Positions 9,481 to 17,607 of a DNA stretch of 64,000 nt are shown in pieces. The stretch's first letter is position 1. The number at the start of each line of letters is the position of its first letter. The notes beneath the pieces were generated by a model. It was not told the DNA's origin. It saw only the letters and a list, made by a program, of their open reading frames with translations, and did no database searches. The position numbers and the translations under genes are program-made. Source of the stretch: Jeongeupia naejangsanensis. Its GTDB lineage: Bacteria; Pseudomonadota; Gammaproteobacteria; Burkholderiales; Chitinibacteraceae. The stretch covers positions 434,001-498,000 of the forward strand of contig NZ_JAESND010000001.1 of assembly GCF_016865585.1 (NCBI RefSeq), given 5' to 3'.

Positions 9481-10140
9481 ATGCCCCCCATCCAAGCCAT
9501 CCAGTCCCGACTCGCCCGCCCCGTCACCTGGCTGTTCTACGGCGACAGCATCACCCACGGCATCGTCCACACCTTCGGCGCGCGCTCGTTCAGTGAACAC
9601 TTCACCGAACGCGTCCGCTTCGAGCTGGACCGGCCGGACGACGTGGTCATCAATACCGCATTTTCCGGCTACACCACCCGCCAGCTGCTGCAGCATTTCC
9701 CTGCCCGCGTCGCCCGCTTCAAGCCCGACATCGTGCTGCTGATGGCCGCGCTGAACGACTGCAACCACGACCCGGCCGACGGCCAGCTGGTGCCGCTCGA
9801 CGAGTTTCGCGCCAACCTGCTGACGATGATCGAAGCGGTCCGCGACTGGGGCGGCGAAGTCGTGCTGCAGACGTCGACGCCGGTGCTCGGCGGGCTGATG
9901 CCCGCGCGCAGTCTGCACCTGCCGGCGTACAACGACTGCGTGCGCGCGCTGGCGACCGAGACCGGTGCGACGCTGGTCGATCATGCCGGGGTCTGGGAAC
10001 GCCACGACAACGGCTGGCTGCATGCCGACGTCTACCACCCGAACGCGCATGGCCATTTGTTGATTGCACGGACCCTGCTCGACGCGCTCGGCCTCGGCCT
10101 GCCGACCGCGACGACCGAGCGTTTCTTCATTCCCGGCTGA
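9481..10140 (+). CDS. SGNH/GDSL-family hydrolase
   Basis: A predicted esterase or lipase of the SGNH fold, 219 residues, with no signal peptide and so probably cytoplasmic. Block I is FYGDSITHG with nucleophile Ser23; block III (Gly/Asn) is AALNDCNHD; block V DVYHPNAHG near the C-terminus supplies the Asp-X-X-His pair. The substrate cannot be inferred. The ATG at 9481 is the natural start just before the domain, though the ribosome-binding site is weak. It is convergent with the LysR gene that starts at 11031; their stops are only 3 bp apart. Confidence 0.88.
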   Translation: MPPIQAIQSRLARPVTWLFYGDSITHGIVHTFGARSFSEHFTERVRFELDRPDDVVINTAFSGYTTRQLLQHFPARVARFKPDIVLLMAALNDCNHDPADGQLVPLDEFRANLLTMIEAVRDWGGEVVLQTSTPVLGGLMPARSLHLPAYNDCVRALATETGATLVDHAGVWERHDNGWLHADVYHPNAHGHLLIARTLLDALGLGLPTATTERFFIPG

Positions 10141-10143
10141 AGT

Positions 10144-11031
10144 TCACCAGCGCATTTCCGCACTGAGGAAATCCAGAAAGCACGCGATCCGCGATGCCAG
10201 CTGGGTGTTGCGGTAGTAGACCGCGTGGATGGGCTGGCAGACGTCGAGCGCCTCGTCGGCCAGCAGCTCGACCAGTTCGCCGCGTTGTCGCGCGGCGGTG
10301 GCCATGAAGTCCGACAGGCAGACGATGCCGACACCGGCCAGTGCCAGATGCAGCAGCGTCTCGCCGCTCGACGCCGCTACTTCCGGACGGATGTGCAGAT
10401 CGTTGCCGGCGTCGTCGCGCAACGGCCAGCGGTTTAACAGGTCGATCCGACTGAAGCCGAGCAGGCTGTGCCCGGCCAGCTCGGCCACGCTGTGTGGCGT
10501 GCCGTGCGCGGCCAGATAAGCCGGGCTCGCCAGCACCCGGATTCGACTGCGACCGAGCGGTCGCGCGTGCAGGGTCGAATCACGCAAGGTGCCGATACGG
10601 ATCGCCACGTCGGTGCGGTCCTCGATCAGGTCGATGAACTGGTCGTTGGTGTTGAGTTCGAGCTGGATCTGCGGGTAGCGGCGGCGGAACTCGCCCACCA
10701 GCGGCACGATCACGTGCAGCATGAACGACGACGCGGCATTGACGCGCAGCAGACCCGCCGGCTGCTGCCGCCGCTGCGCCATCTGCTCCTCGGCGGCGTC
10801 GACCGCGGCGAGGATGCCGCAGGCATGCGTCAGGAAGGCCTGGCCCTCCTCGGTCAGCTCGATCCGCCGGGTCGTCCGGTGCAGCAAGGTGGTGTCGAGC
10901 TTGGTCTCCAGCCGCGCCAGCGCCCGGCTGACACCTGATACCGTCTGGCCAAGCTGGACCGCCGCGGCGCTGATCGAGCCCGAGTCGACCACGCGGACAA
11001 AGGCCTGCAATTCGTCGAGTGTCGTCTTCAT
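10144..11031 (-). CDS. LysR-family transcriptional regulator (divergent from MFS exporter)
   Basis: A LysR-type regulator of 295 residues. Residues 1-60 hold the winged helix-turn-helix (TLDELQAFVRVVDSGSISAAA, then VSGVSRALARLE); the rest is the LysR substrate-binding fold. It is transcribed away from an MFS exporter and an aldo/keto reductase, separated by 121 bp, the classic LysR arrangement, so it most likely controls that pair. The effector is unknown. The closest general type is the CrgA/YafC-like group that regulates neighbouring oxidoreductases, which is a family-level inference. Confidence 0.88.
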   Translation of the reverse strand: MKTTLDELQAFVRVVDSGSISAAAVQLGQTVSGVSRALARLETKLDTTLLHRTTRRIELTEEGQAFLTHACGILAAVDAAEEQMAQRRQQPAGLLRVNAASSFMLHVIVPLVGEFRRRYPQIQLELNTNDQFIDLIEDRTDVAIRIGTLRDSTLHARPLGRSRIRVLASPAYLAAHGTPHSVAELAGHSLLGFSRIDLLNRWPLRDDAGNDLHIRPEVAASSGETLLHLALAGVGIVCLSDFMATAARQRGELVELLADEALDVCQPIHAVYYRNTQLASRIACFLDFLSAEMRW

Positions 11032-11152
11032 TGTTGATTACCAGTCAAATATCTTATCCACACACCCATCTTAATCTGCAAATGTAAAACCGGGACACTT
11101 CGGGCATCGCTTCACGGCATCCCCTCACAGTATCCAATTGCGGAGTAGCACC

Positions 11153-12352
11153 ATGCCCCTTGCCCTGTTCGCGCTGACGATCAGCGCTTTCGCCATCGGC
11201 ACGACGGAGTTCGTCATCGTCGGACTGATTCCCACCATCGCAGGCGACCTGCACGTCAGCCTGCCGTCGGCCGGCCTGCTGGTCAGCCTGTACGCACTCG
11301 GCGTCGCCATCGGCGCCCCCATCCTGACCGCGCTGACCGGCAAGCTGCCGCGCAAGACGCTGCTGCTGGCGCTCATGGCGCTGTTCACCGTCGGCAACCT
11401 GCTGGCGTGGCAAGCCCCCGGCTACGAATCGCTGATCGTCGCGCGCATCCTCACCGGACTGGCGCACGGCGTGTTCTTCTCGATCGGCTCGACCATCGCC
11501 ACCAGTCTGGTGCCGAAGGAAAAAGCCGCCAGCGCCATCGCAATCATGTTCACCGGCCTGACCGTTGCCCTCGTCACCGGCGTGCCGCTGGGCACCTTCA
11601 TCGGCCAGCATTTCGGCTGGCGCGAAACCTTCCTCGCCGTGTCGCTGCTCGGCGTGGTCGCCATTGCCGGCATCGCCACGCTGCTGCCGAACACCATCCG
11701 CAACACGCCGCCTGCACCGGTGCTGCAACAGCTGCAGGTGCTCGGCCAGCCGCGCCTGCTGATCGCCTATGCGATGACGGCGGTCGGCTACGGCGGTTCG
11801 TTCACCGCCTTCACCTTCCTCGCACCGATCCTGCAGAACGTCGCCGGCTTCAGCGGCAACGCCGTCAGTCTGGTGATGCTGGTCTACGGCGTCGCGGTCG
11901 CTTTCGGCAACCTCTGGGGCGGCAAGCTGGCCGACCGTCACGGCCCGATCGCCTCGCTCAAGCTGATCTTCCTGCTGCTGGCCGTCGTGCTGCTGGTACT
12001 GACCTTCACCGCCACCAGCAAGTGGCTGATCGTCGCCACCATCCTCGCCTGGGGCGTGGTCGCCTTCGGCAACGTGCCTGCCCTGCAGGTCTACGTCGTC
12101 AAGCAGGCCGAGCACTACACCCCGCATGCCGTCGACGTCGCCTCGGGCCTGAACATCGCCGCCTTCAACGTCGGCATCGCGATCGGCGCCTCGGTCGGCG
12201 GGCTGATCGTCCAGCACCTCGGCCTGATGCATACCCCGTGGATCGGCGCACTGATCGTCCTCGGCGCCTTCGGCCTGACCGTCCTGAGCGGCCGTCTCGA
12301 CCGTCGCGCCACGCTCGTCCCGACCCTGCAGCCGGCCACCGCCGACTGCTGA
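11153..12352 (+). CDS. MFS transporter, AraJ/YdhP-type drug or sugar efflux permease
   Basis: A 399-residue inner-membrane protein with about twelve hydrophobic segments. The N-terminus FALTISAFAIGTTEFVIVG is the hallmark of the AraJ/NepI/SotB-like branch of DHA1 efflux permeases, and the loop 2-3 region and the internal repeat are typical. The ATG at 11153 follows CGGAG; a TTG at 11138 would be an unlikely extension. It is followed 39 bp later by an aldo/keto reductase on the same strand, with a divergent LysR regulator, suggesting a small detoxification or carbonyl-stress unit. The substrate is not evident. Confidence 0.9.
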   Translation: MPLALFALTISAFAIGTTEFVIVGLIPTIAGDLHVSLPSAGLLVSLYALGVAIGAPILTALTGKLPRKTLLLALMALFTVGNLLAWQAPGYESLIVARILTGLAHGVFFSIGSTIATSLVPKEKAASAIAIMFTGLTVALVTGVPLGTFIGQHFGWRETFLAVSLLGVVAIAGIATLLPNTIRNTPPAPVLQQLQVLGQPRLLIAYAMTAVGYGGSFTAFTFLAPILQNVAGFSGNAVSLVMLVYGVAVAFGNLWGGKLADRHGPIASLKLIFLLLAVVLLVLTFTATSKWLIVATILAWGVVAFGNVPALQVYVVKQAEHYTPHAVDVASGLNIAAFNVGIAIGASVGGLIVQHLGLMHTPWIGALIVLGAFGLTVLSGRLDRRATLVPTLQPATADC

Positions 12353-12391
12353 TCAAACCCCACACCATCGAACCCATACCGGAGAACACAG

Positions 12392-13195
12392 ATGAACAAC
12401 ATGCCCAAGATCGGTCTCGGCACCTTCCGCCTTCAGGGCCAGACCGTCATCGACTCGGTCCGTACCGGTCTCGAACTCGGCTATCGCCATATCGATACCG
12501 CACAGATCTACGGCAACGAGGCCGACGTCGGCTTGGCGATGTTCGAGAGCGGCATCGCCCGCGACCAGCTCTTCGTCACCACCAAGATCTGGACCGAATC
12601 GCTCGGCCGCGACGCGCTGATTCCCAGCCTGAAGGACAGCCTCGCCAAATTGCGCATGGATCAGGTCGACCTGACGCTGATCCACTGGCCGTCACCCGCC
12701 GATGCGATTCCGGTCGCCGAATACATGACGGCACTGCTGGAAGCAAAACAACAAGGGCTGACCCGTGCAATCGGCGTGTCGAACTTCACCATCGCCCACC
12801 TGCAGCAGGCCATAGCCGCGGTCGGCGCCGACAACATCGCCACCTTGCAGATCGAAATCCATCCTTTCCTGCAGAACCGCAAGGTCGTCGAGTTCGCCCG
12901 CAGCCACGGCATCCACCTGACCGCCTACATGCCGCTCGCCTACGGCAAGGTGATGCACGACCCGGTGATTGCCGGCATCGCCGAACGCCACGGCACCAGT
13001 GCGGCGCAGGTCGCGCTGGCATGGTCGCTGCAGCTGGGCTACACGGTGATTCCGTCGTCGACCAAGCGCACCAATCTGGCCGCCAACCTCGAAGCCGGCG
13101 CACTGCGTCTGAGCGACGACGACATGGCCCAAATCGCCACGCTCGATCGCAGCGAGCGGCTCGCCAATCCGGATTTCGCCCCGCACTGGGACTGA
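12392..13195 (+). CDS. dkgB: Aldo/keto reductase, DkgB-like
   Basis: An NADPH-dependent carbonyl reductase of 267 residues resembling 2,5-diketo-D-gluconate reductase B (YafB), which also reduces methylglyoxal and related aldehydes. The catalytic tetrad is visible: Asp35 and Tyr40 in [11 protein letters not shown], Lys65 in VTTKIW and His98 in LIHWPSP. The cofactor-binding C-terminal segment is [26 protein letters not shown] precedes the ATG. It is likely co-transcribed with the upstream MFS gene and ends at a strong terminator. In enteric bacteria dkgB also neighbours a LysR gene, as here across the MFS gene. Confidence 0.88.
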   Translation: MNNMPKIGLGTFRLQGQTVIDSVRTGLELGYRHIDTAQIYGNEADVGLAMFESGIARDQLFVTTKIWTESLGRDALIPSLKDSLAKLRMDQVDLTLIHWPSPADAIPVAEYMTALLEAKQQGLTRAIGVSNFTIAHLQQAIAAVGADNIATLQIEIHPFLQNRKVVEFARSHGIHLTAYMPLAYGKVMHDPVIAGIAERHGTSAAQVALAWSLQLGYTVIPSSTKRTNLAANLEAGALRLSDDDMAQIATLDRSERLANPDFAPHWD

Positions 13196-13223
13196 TACGC
13201 TTCGCTGTTCATTGCCAAAGAAG

Positions 13224-13249
13224 AGCCCCGGAACAACCCGGGGCTTTTC
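13224..13249 (+). terminator. Rho-independent terminator after the aldo/keto reductase
   Basis: AGCCCCGG-AACAAC-CCGGGGCT forms an 8-bp stem followed by TTT, 28 bases after the stop codon. Confidence 0.8.
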
Positions 13250-13299
13250 ATTGGCGGCAACCCGCGCGACCAGGGCAACCGCGACCAGTCCCTCTTCGA

Positions 13300-13749
13300 T
13301 TACTTGCCCGGCGGGTGCCGCTCCCACACTACATTGACGATTTTCCAGTTCGCGCCGAAACGGCCCATCTGCAGGTAGTCGACCCAGTCGGTCGCCACCA
13401 CCTTGACGGCGGCCATGTCGCCGCTCACGTCCAGCACGGTCACCTCGGCACGGCGCCGCGCCGGATCGGTCGTCGCACCGATGCCCTTGCCCGTGTAAAA
13501 AATCAGCCCGTCGGCACCCATTTCGTCCAGGGCACCCTCGTTGCCGGCGGGGCCGAGCGCGCGCTTGACCAGTTGCGGATGCAGCGACTGCTTCATTCTG
13601 GCCGCATTGCCGTCATACCAGCCGTCGATGTAGTCAAGCGCCACCGCCTTGAGCGCAGCGCAGGTCTCGGGTTCGCACGGCACCGCGTTGGCCCCGAGGC
13701 TGGCCGCCCCCATGACCAGCGCCAGACCTGCTGCATTCAGCCGCTTCAT
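13300..13749 (-). CDS. Exported NTF2-like (lumazine-binding-like) protein, second of a tandem pair
   Basis: A 149-residue protein with a signal peptide (MKRLNAAGLALVMGAASLGANA) and a single NTF2-like fold. The features VALDYIDGWYDGNAARMKQSLHP, VLDVSGDMAAVKV and DWVDYLQMGRFGANWKIVNV are those of the putative lumazine-binding family, whose function is not established. The ATG at 13749 overlaps the stop of the upstream paralogue by 4 bp, so they are translationally coupled. The two share the same domain plan and terminal motif, indicating local duplication. This copy carries a Cys pair (CEPETC) at its mature N-terminus that the other copy lacks. Confidence 0.75.
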   Translation of the reverse strand: MKRLNAAGLALVMGAASLGANAVPCEPETCAALKAVALDYIDGWYDGNAARMKQSLHPQLVKRALGPAGNEGALDEMGADGLIFYTGKGIGATTDPARRRAEVTVLDVSGDMAAVKVVATDWVDYLQMGRFGANWKIVNVVWERHPPGK

Positions 13750-14174
13750 TGGCGTGCTCCGTACATCACGTTGATGATTTTCCAGCTTCCCTGCACACGC
13801 CCCAGTTGCAGGTATTCGACCCACTGGCTTCCGGTCACCTTGGCGACCGCCGCATTGCCATAGACATCAAGCACGTTCACCGCCAGCAGTGGTTTTTCGC
13901 CCGCGACGGGCTTGCCGTCACCGGCGGCGGTCGCCGCAACCAGTGCACCTGCATTGATGTCGACGAGTGCCGCGTCCGGTGCCGCCGGCAAGCTGCGCCT
14001 GACCGCCTTTGGATGCAGCAATGCGGTCATTTTCTTGCCATCGCCGGCAGACCAGCTCGCCAGATAATCGTTTGCCACCTGCCGGATCGCGGCCTCGTCA
14101 TCGCTCCGACCTGCCTGCACTGGCCCAGCCAGACTCAAGCCCGCCAGCGCCAGTGCCATCAGTACCGTTTTCAT
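13746..14174 (-). CDS. Exported NTF2-like (lumazine-binding-like) protein, first of a tandem pair
   Basis: A 142-residue protein with signal peptide (MKTVLMALALAGLSLAGPVQA) and an NTF2-like domain (VANDYLASWSAGDGKKMTALLHP, VNVLDVYGNAAVAKV, QWVEYLQLGRVQGSWKIINV). The ATG at 14174 follows GGGGAAACG. It is the promoter-proximal gene of a two-gene unit with a paralogue and lies divergent from a LysR gene, which probably regulates it. No catalytic residues can be assigned, and the ligand is unknown. Confidence 0.75.
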   Translation of the reverse strand: MKTVLMALALAGLSLAGPVQAGRSDDEAAIRQVANDYLASWSAGDGKKMTALLHPKAVRRSLPAAPDAALVDINAGALVAATAAGDGKPVAGEKPLLAVNVLDVYGNAAVAKVTGSQWVEYLQLGRVQGSWKIINVMYGARQ

Positions 14175-14376
14175 CGTTTCCCCTTTTGTATCGCACAGTG
14201 CATCGGACAACTGCATCGGCTCGCAAGGGCGAACCGGGTACGATGCACTCTAATAAGCCAATGGCATACGAACCATGCCACCAGCGCGATACAGGTCATG
14301 CGCGTAACGCATGACCGGAAAGCCGAGCTCCCCGCTCACGACGATCCAAGACCGAACAACGCCCCGGGACAATCGC

Positions 14377-15348
14377 ATGCCGGCACCGGCACTCCATCAA
14401 GTCGACTTCAATCTCCTGCTGACCTTCGACCAGCTTCTGCGTCACGGCAGCGTTACGGCTGCGGCCGACGCCTGCGGCGTCACCCAATCGGCAATGAGCC
14501 GTTCGCTGGCGCGCTTGCGCACGATTTTCGACGACCCGCTCTTCGTCCGGCACGGCAACCGGATGATGCCGACCGCCCGCGCCGAGCATTTGCGCGAGCC
14601 GCTGCAATGCATTCTGGCGCAGATGTCGGCACTGATTGCGCCGGTGAGTTTCGATCCGGCACGGGCCTCGGGCACGTTCCGGCTGGCCATCACCAGCAAT
14701 GTCATCTGTTCGCTGCTGCCGGATGTGCTCATCCACCTGCGTCAGCAGGCACCAGGACTGATGCTGGAAATCTCCGGCTGGAACGATGACACGCTGGACA
14801 CGGTCGCCCGCGACGGTGTCGACCTGGCGTTTGGCGTCGCCCGCAGCGCACCGGCCGGGATATACCAGCGACGGGTGTTTTGCGACGATTTCCTCTGCGC
14901 GGTCCGCGATGGCCACCCGCTACTCGAACGGGGCGGCATGAACATCGAGAACTATTGCGCCTGGCCCCACACCGAGCTTTCGCTCGGCAGCGACATGCGC
15001 AGCGTCGTGGACGACGCACTGGCCGCACAGGGCCGGCAGCGCAGTCTTGGCCTTCTGACGCCGCACTTCTGGGCCTCGCTGGAGGTCGTGTCGCGCAGCA
15101 CGCTGATCATGACGGCGCCGTCGCATCTGCTGCACCATTACCGGCAGGGCACTTCGTTCACGATCCTGCCGCCCCCGGATATCGGCCTGCCGGAGCTCGA
15201 CTACACGCTGTTCTGGCATGCCCGACATCACCACGACCCCCGCCATGCATGGATACGCCGGACGCTGTGCGACATGCTGCGTCAGCGCGTGGATACCAAG
15301 GCCGTCAACGAGGCAGAGCGCGAAATCTTTGCGGTCGCAACACCCTGA
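14377..15348 (+). CDS. LysR-family transcriptional regulator (NodD/NahR-like)
   Basis: A regulator of about 323 residues. The N-terminal HQVDFNLLLTFDQLLRHGSVTAAA plus SRSLARLRTIFDDPLFVRHG is characteristic of the NodD/LeuO/NahR-like subgroup, in which the DNA-binding domain is followed by a ligand-binding domain. The ATG at 14377 is favoured because the family start is close to VDFNLL; an upstream in-frame start at 14311 would add 22 residues. It is divergent from the NTF2-like pair (203 bp between starts) and convergent with the kinase gene after it. Confidence 0.85.
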   Translation: MPAPALHQVDFNLLLTFDQLLRHGSVTAAADACGVTQSAMSRSLARLRTIFDDPLFVRHGNRMMPTARAEHLREPLQCILAQMSALIAPVSFDPARASGTFRLAITSNVICSLLPDVLIHLRQQAPGLMLEISGWNDDTLDTVARDGVDLAFGVARSAPAGIYQRRVFCDDFLCAVRDGHPLLERGGMNIENYCAWPHTELSLGSDMRSVVDDALAAQGRQRSLGLLTPHFWASLEVVSRSTLIMTAPSHLLHHYRQGTSFTILPPPDIGLPELDYTLFWHARHHHDPRHAWIRRTLCDMLRQRVDTKAVNEAEREIFAVATP

Positions 15349-15361
15349 GGGCCCGGGACAT

Positions 15362-16192
15362 TCAGCCCGCGCGCATCGCGTCCAGCGCCAGCCCGGCCAC
15401 GGCCAGTGCGATATGCGGCTCGGTGCCGTCCTCCAGATGCCATGCTGCGGACAGCCCGGACCACGCGGCAACCCACGCGAGCAGGCGCCCGCGCTCCAGA
15501 GTGGCGGCTTCGGCAATCACCGCAACCTGCCGCTTCAGGCGCCCCGGTGAGGTCGCCAGATCATGATCGGGATTGCAAAGGATGTTGGCGAAATCGAAAC
15601 CGCGCTCGCCGATCAGGCCTTTCGGGTCGATGGCCAGCCAGCCGCGTTCGCCGGCATCCAGTACGTTGCCGTGATGAAGGTCGCCGTGAAGTACGGTGAT
15701 GTCCTGCGGCGATGCGAGCAACTCCGCGGCAACCGCAGCGGCGTCCCGGAGCACGCCGGCTCGCGTCCCGGCAGCCCGGAGTAGTGATGAAAACCACGCC
15801 GACAACGGCAGCAGTGCCGGCCGGGCATGCGATTGCGGAGCGTGCAAGCGAGCCGCAACGTCGCCAATGATGCGGCTTGCCGCATCGTCACCGCCAAGCC
15901 GGGCCATGTCCGCCAGCGATCGCCGGCCATCCGCCTGTTCGAGCAGGATGGCGTCCCCGTCATGGGCCAGAACGCGTACGGCACCGTGCGCACGCCACCA
16001 GACCATCAACTGACCGCCCCGGCGCTCTTCCTCGATCCGCGCGACTTTCAGGATCGCGGGCTCACCATTGAAACGGACGGCCTGCAGCCAGCTGGACCCG
16101 GTACGCCACGGTGCACCCCGGGCAGTCAGCTGCCACCGGGCGAGGCAAGCCTGCACGCCGGCCAGCCCCTCGGCATCTACCACTTCAGTCAT
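15362..16192 (-). CDS. APH(6)-like aminoglycoside/hydroxyurea kinase family protein
   Basis: A 276-residue kinase-fold protein. VLHGDLHHGNVL carries the catalytic Asp and Asn, and AIDPKGLIGERGFDFAN carries the metal-binding Asp with the IDPKGLxGE stretch typical of the streptomycin 6-phosphotransferase (APH(6)) and hydroxyurea kinase family; ILKVARIEEE holds the ATP-binding lysine. Many chromosomal members do not give resistance, so the natural substrate is open. It is convergent with the LysR gene and lies immediately downstream of the SoxR-linked VOC gene on the same strand (37 bp gap), so it might be read through from that operon. Confidence 0.78.
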   Translation of the reverse strand: MTEVVDAEGLAGVQACLARWQLTARGAPWRTGSSWLQAVRFNGEPAILKVARIEEERRGGQLMVWWRAHGAVRVLAHDGDAILLEQADGRRSLADMARLGGDDAASRIIGDVAARLHAPQSHARPALLPLSAWFSSLLRAAGTRAGVLRDAAAVAAELLASPQDITVLHGDLHHGNVLDAGERGWLAIDPKGLIGERGFDFANILCNPDHDLATSPGRLKRQVAVIAEAATLERGRLLAWVAAWSGLSAAWHLEDGTEPHIALAVAGLALDAMRAG

Positions 16193-16229
16193 CTGTCCTC
16201 TCCCCGGCCCGCCGGCGCCCGACCGGACC

Positions 16230-16634
16230 TCAGGCGGTTTCGCGGTGTTTCGGCAATTGCCGGGACAGTACCTGAAAACTGGCGGAGTGATCCTTCAACT
16301 CGCAGCGGTTGCCGTCCGGATCGCTGAAGCAACCGACCACGCCCCAGTCCAGCCGCAACACCTCGACGTCGACACCCTTGCGCCTCAGCACGCCGGCGGC
16401 GGCATCGACGTCTTCGACATTGAAACGCAGGATGGTCGGGTTCTCGTCGATCGGTTTCGGCTTCTGCCGGCCGGTGCCGCCGGATTCGATCATCAGGTAG
16501 GCGCCACCGAGGTCGAGCGTGACCAGCCCCGGCTTGGCGAAGGCCTCCGGCAGCGCCAGCAGATCGCGATAGAACGCCACGCACGCGTCGAAGCGCTCGG
16601 TGAACAGGATGATGCCCGGCAACTCAAACCGCAT
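16230..16634 (-). CDS. VOC-family (glyoxalase/bleomycin resistance fold) protein
   Basis: A 134-residue vicinal-oxygen-chelate protein with the paired beta-alpha-beta-beta-beta modules: ILFTERFDACVAFYRDLLAL at the start and FNVEDVDAAAGVLRRKGVDV, then GCFSDPDGNRCELKDHS. The Glu of CELKD is a typical metal-ligand position. Its ATG at 16634 lies inside the 3' end of the upstream monooxygenase gene (11-bp overlap), so the two are coupled. Position behind a SoxR-type promoter suggests a part in handling redox-active or electrophilic compounds. The substrate is unknown. Confidence 0.82.
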   Translation of the reverse strand: MRFELPGIILFTERFDACVAFYRDLLALPEAFAKPGLVTLDLGGAYLMIESGGTGRQKPKPIDENPTILRFNVEDVDAAAGVLRRKGVDVEVLRLDWGVVGCFSDPDGNRCELKDHSASFQVLSRQLPKHRETA

Positions 16635-16968
16635 GGGCAGCCACCGCCGGTACATCGTGAAAGACACCCATATCGGCGTGAATGCCCAGCTGCTGCATGA
16701 ACGCGGCCGCATCGAACCCCGTTTCGGCGTAATGCTGTTCGACCACCCGCTTGGCAGCCGTCAGCGCCGCCGCATCGGCCCATTCGATCACCGTCACCAC
16801 TTGGTGCGGATTCCCGGCCCGGGTCAGCACGCGCTGCAAGCGGTGGCCCGGCTGCAGCGCCAGCAGCCGGTTGGTCTGCTCGACACGCGCCAGAAACACG
16901 GCCAGTGCAGCCTCGGGAACGGTGAAACGGTCGACGCGATAGACCGCATTTTCGGCTTGATTCGACAT
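16624..16968 (-). CDS. Antibiotic biosynthesis monooxygenase (ABM) domain protein, SoxR-linked
   Basis: A 114-residue dimeric-ferredoxin-fold protein of the ABM type, a class of small cofactor-free monooxygenases and quinone-modifying enzymes. The core reads VYRVDRFTVPEAALAVFLARVEQ, GNPHQVVTVIEWADAAA and VVEQHYAETGFD. It is the first gene after the divergent SoxR-type promoter and overlaps the VOC gene. Small monooxygenases are recurrent SoxR targets in pseudomonads and actinomycetes, where SoxR responds to redox-cycling metabolites; a similar detoxification role here is inference. Confidence 0.8.
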   Translation of the reverse strand: MSNQAENAVYRVDRFTVPEAALAVFLARVEQTNRLLALQPGHRLQRVLTRAGNPHQVVTVIEWADAAALTAAKRVVEQHYAETGFDAAAFMQQLGIHADMGVFHDVPAVAAHAV

Positions 16969-17012
16969 GCTGGGACTCCGTTGTGCACAGCCGGGCCGGC
17001 TGCAATAATCAC

Positions 17013-17043
17013 AGCGTAAAATCTCAAGTTAAGTTGAGGTCAA
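17013..17043 (-). promoter_or_regulatory. SoxR box in a MerR-type promoter with 19-bp spacer
   Basis: The 18-mer at 17022-17039 (tctcaagttaagttgagg) matches the enteric SoxR box CCTCAAGTTAACTTGAGG at 16 of 18 positions. On the minus strand, TTGACC (17038-17043) and TACGCT (17013-17018) flank it with a 19-bp spacer, the over-long spacing that MerR-family activators such as SoxR correct. It faces the monooxygenase-VOC operon and lies 10 bp before the soxR start, so it could also mediate autoregulation. Confidence 0.85.
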
Positions 17044-17049
17044 GAGAAA

Positions 17050-17544
17050 ATGACGAATGCACCAACCCATCCGTCCGGCCTGCCGTCGACGCTGTCGGTC
17101 GGCGAGGTCGCGCGCCGCAGCGGCGTCGCCGTGTCGGCACTGCATTTTTACGAGAGCAAGGGACTGATCAGCAGCCAGCGCACGCAGGGCGGGCAGCGGC
17201 GCTACAGCCGCGACGTGCTGCGCCGCGTTGCGGTGATCCGGGTCGCGCAACGCGTCGGCATCCCGCTGGCCCGGATCGCCGATGCACTGGTCACGCTGCC
17301 GGCCACCGCCGCGCCGAACCGGAATGACTGGGCCCGGCTTTCCGCGATGTGGCGCACCGATCTCGACGCCCGGATCGCCCAGCTGCAGGCGTTGCGCGAC
17401 CACCTCGACGACTGCATCGGCTGCGGCTGCCTGTCGATCGAGCATTGCCGGCTGCGCAATCCGAACGACACCCTCGGCGCACAAGGTCCGGGGGCGCGCT
17501 ATCTGAACATCGAAATGGTTGCGGACGCAGCGGCGCAAGACTGA
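17050..17544 (+). CDS. soxR: Redox-sensitive transcriptional activator SoxR
   Basis: A MerR-family sensor of 164 residues. The DNA-binding domain [26 protein letters not shown] is followed by a dimerisation helix and the [2Fe-2S] ligand set Cys122, Cys125, Cys127 and Cys133 ([12 protein letters not shown]), the exact CX2CXCX5C SoxR pattern. Oxidation of the cluster would activate the divergent promoter. No soxS is present, as in most non-enteric bacteria, so SoxR should act directly on the adjacent monooxygenase and VOC genes. Confidence 0.95.
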   Translation: MTNAPTHPSGLPSTLSVGEVARRSGVAVSALHFYESKGLISSQRTQGGQRRYSRDVLRRVAVIRVAQRVGIPLARIADALVTLPATAAPNRNDWARLSAMWRTDLDARIAQLQALRDHLDDCIGCGCLSIEHCRLRNPNDTLGAQGPGARYLNIEMVADAAAQD

Positions 17545-17564
17545 GCCGGTTTTCGGCGGGAATG

Positions 17565-17587
17565 AAAAAACCCCGGATCAACCGGGG
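17565..17587 (-). terminator. Rho-independent terminator of fghA
   Basis: On the minus strand CCCCGG-TTGAT-CCGGGG is followed by a run of six T. It lies 21 bases beyond the fghA stop and between fghA and the convergent soxR. Confidence 0.8.
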
Positions 17588-17607
17588 CTGCAGGGGACTG
17601 CATCGTT

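Noticed and set aside
11407-13863. An 818-codon plus-strand frame across the MFS and aldo/keto reductase genes
   Set aside because: It is out of frame with two genes with intact motifs and is Arg/Pro-rich without any domain.
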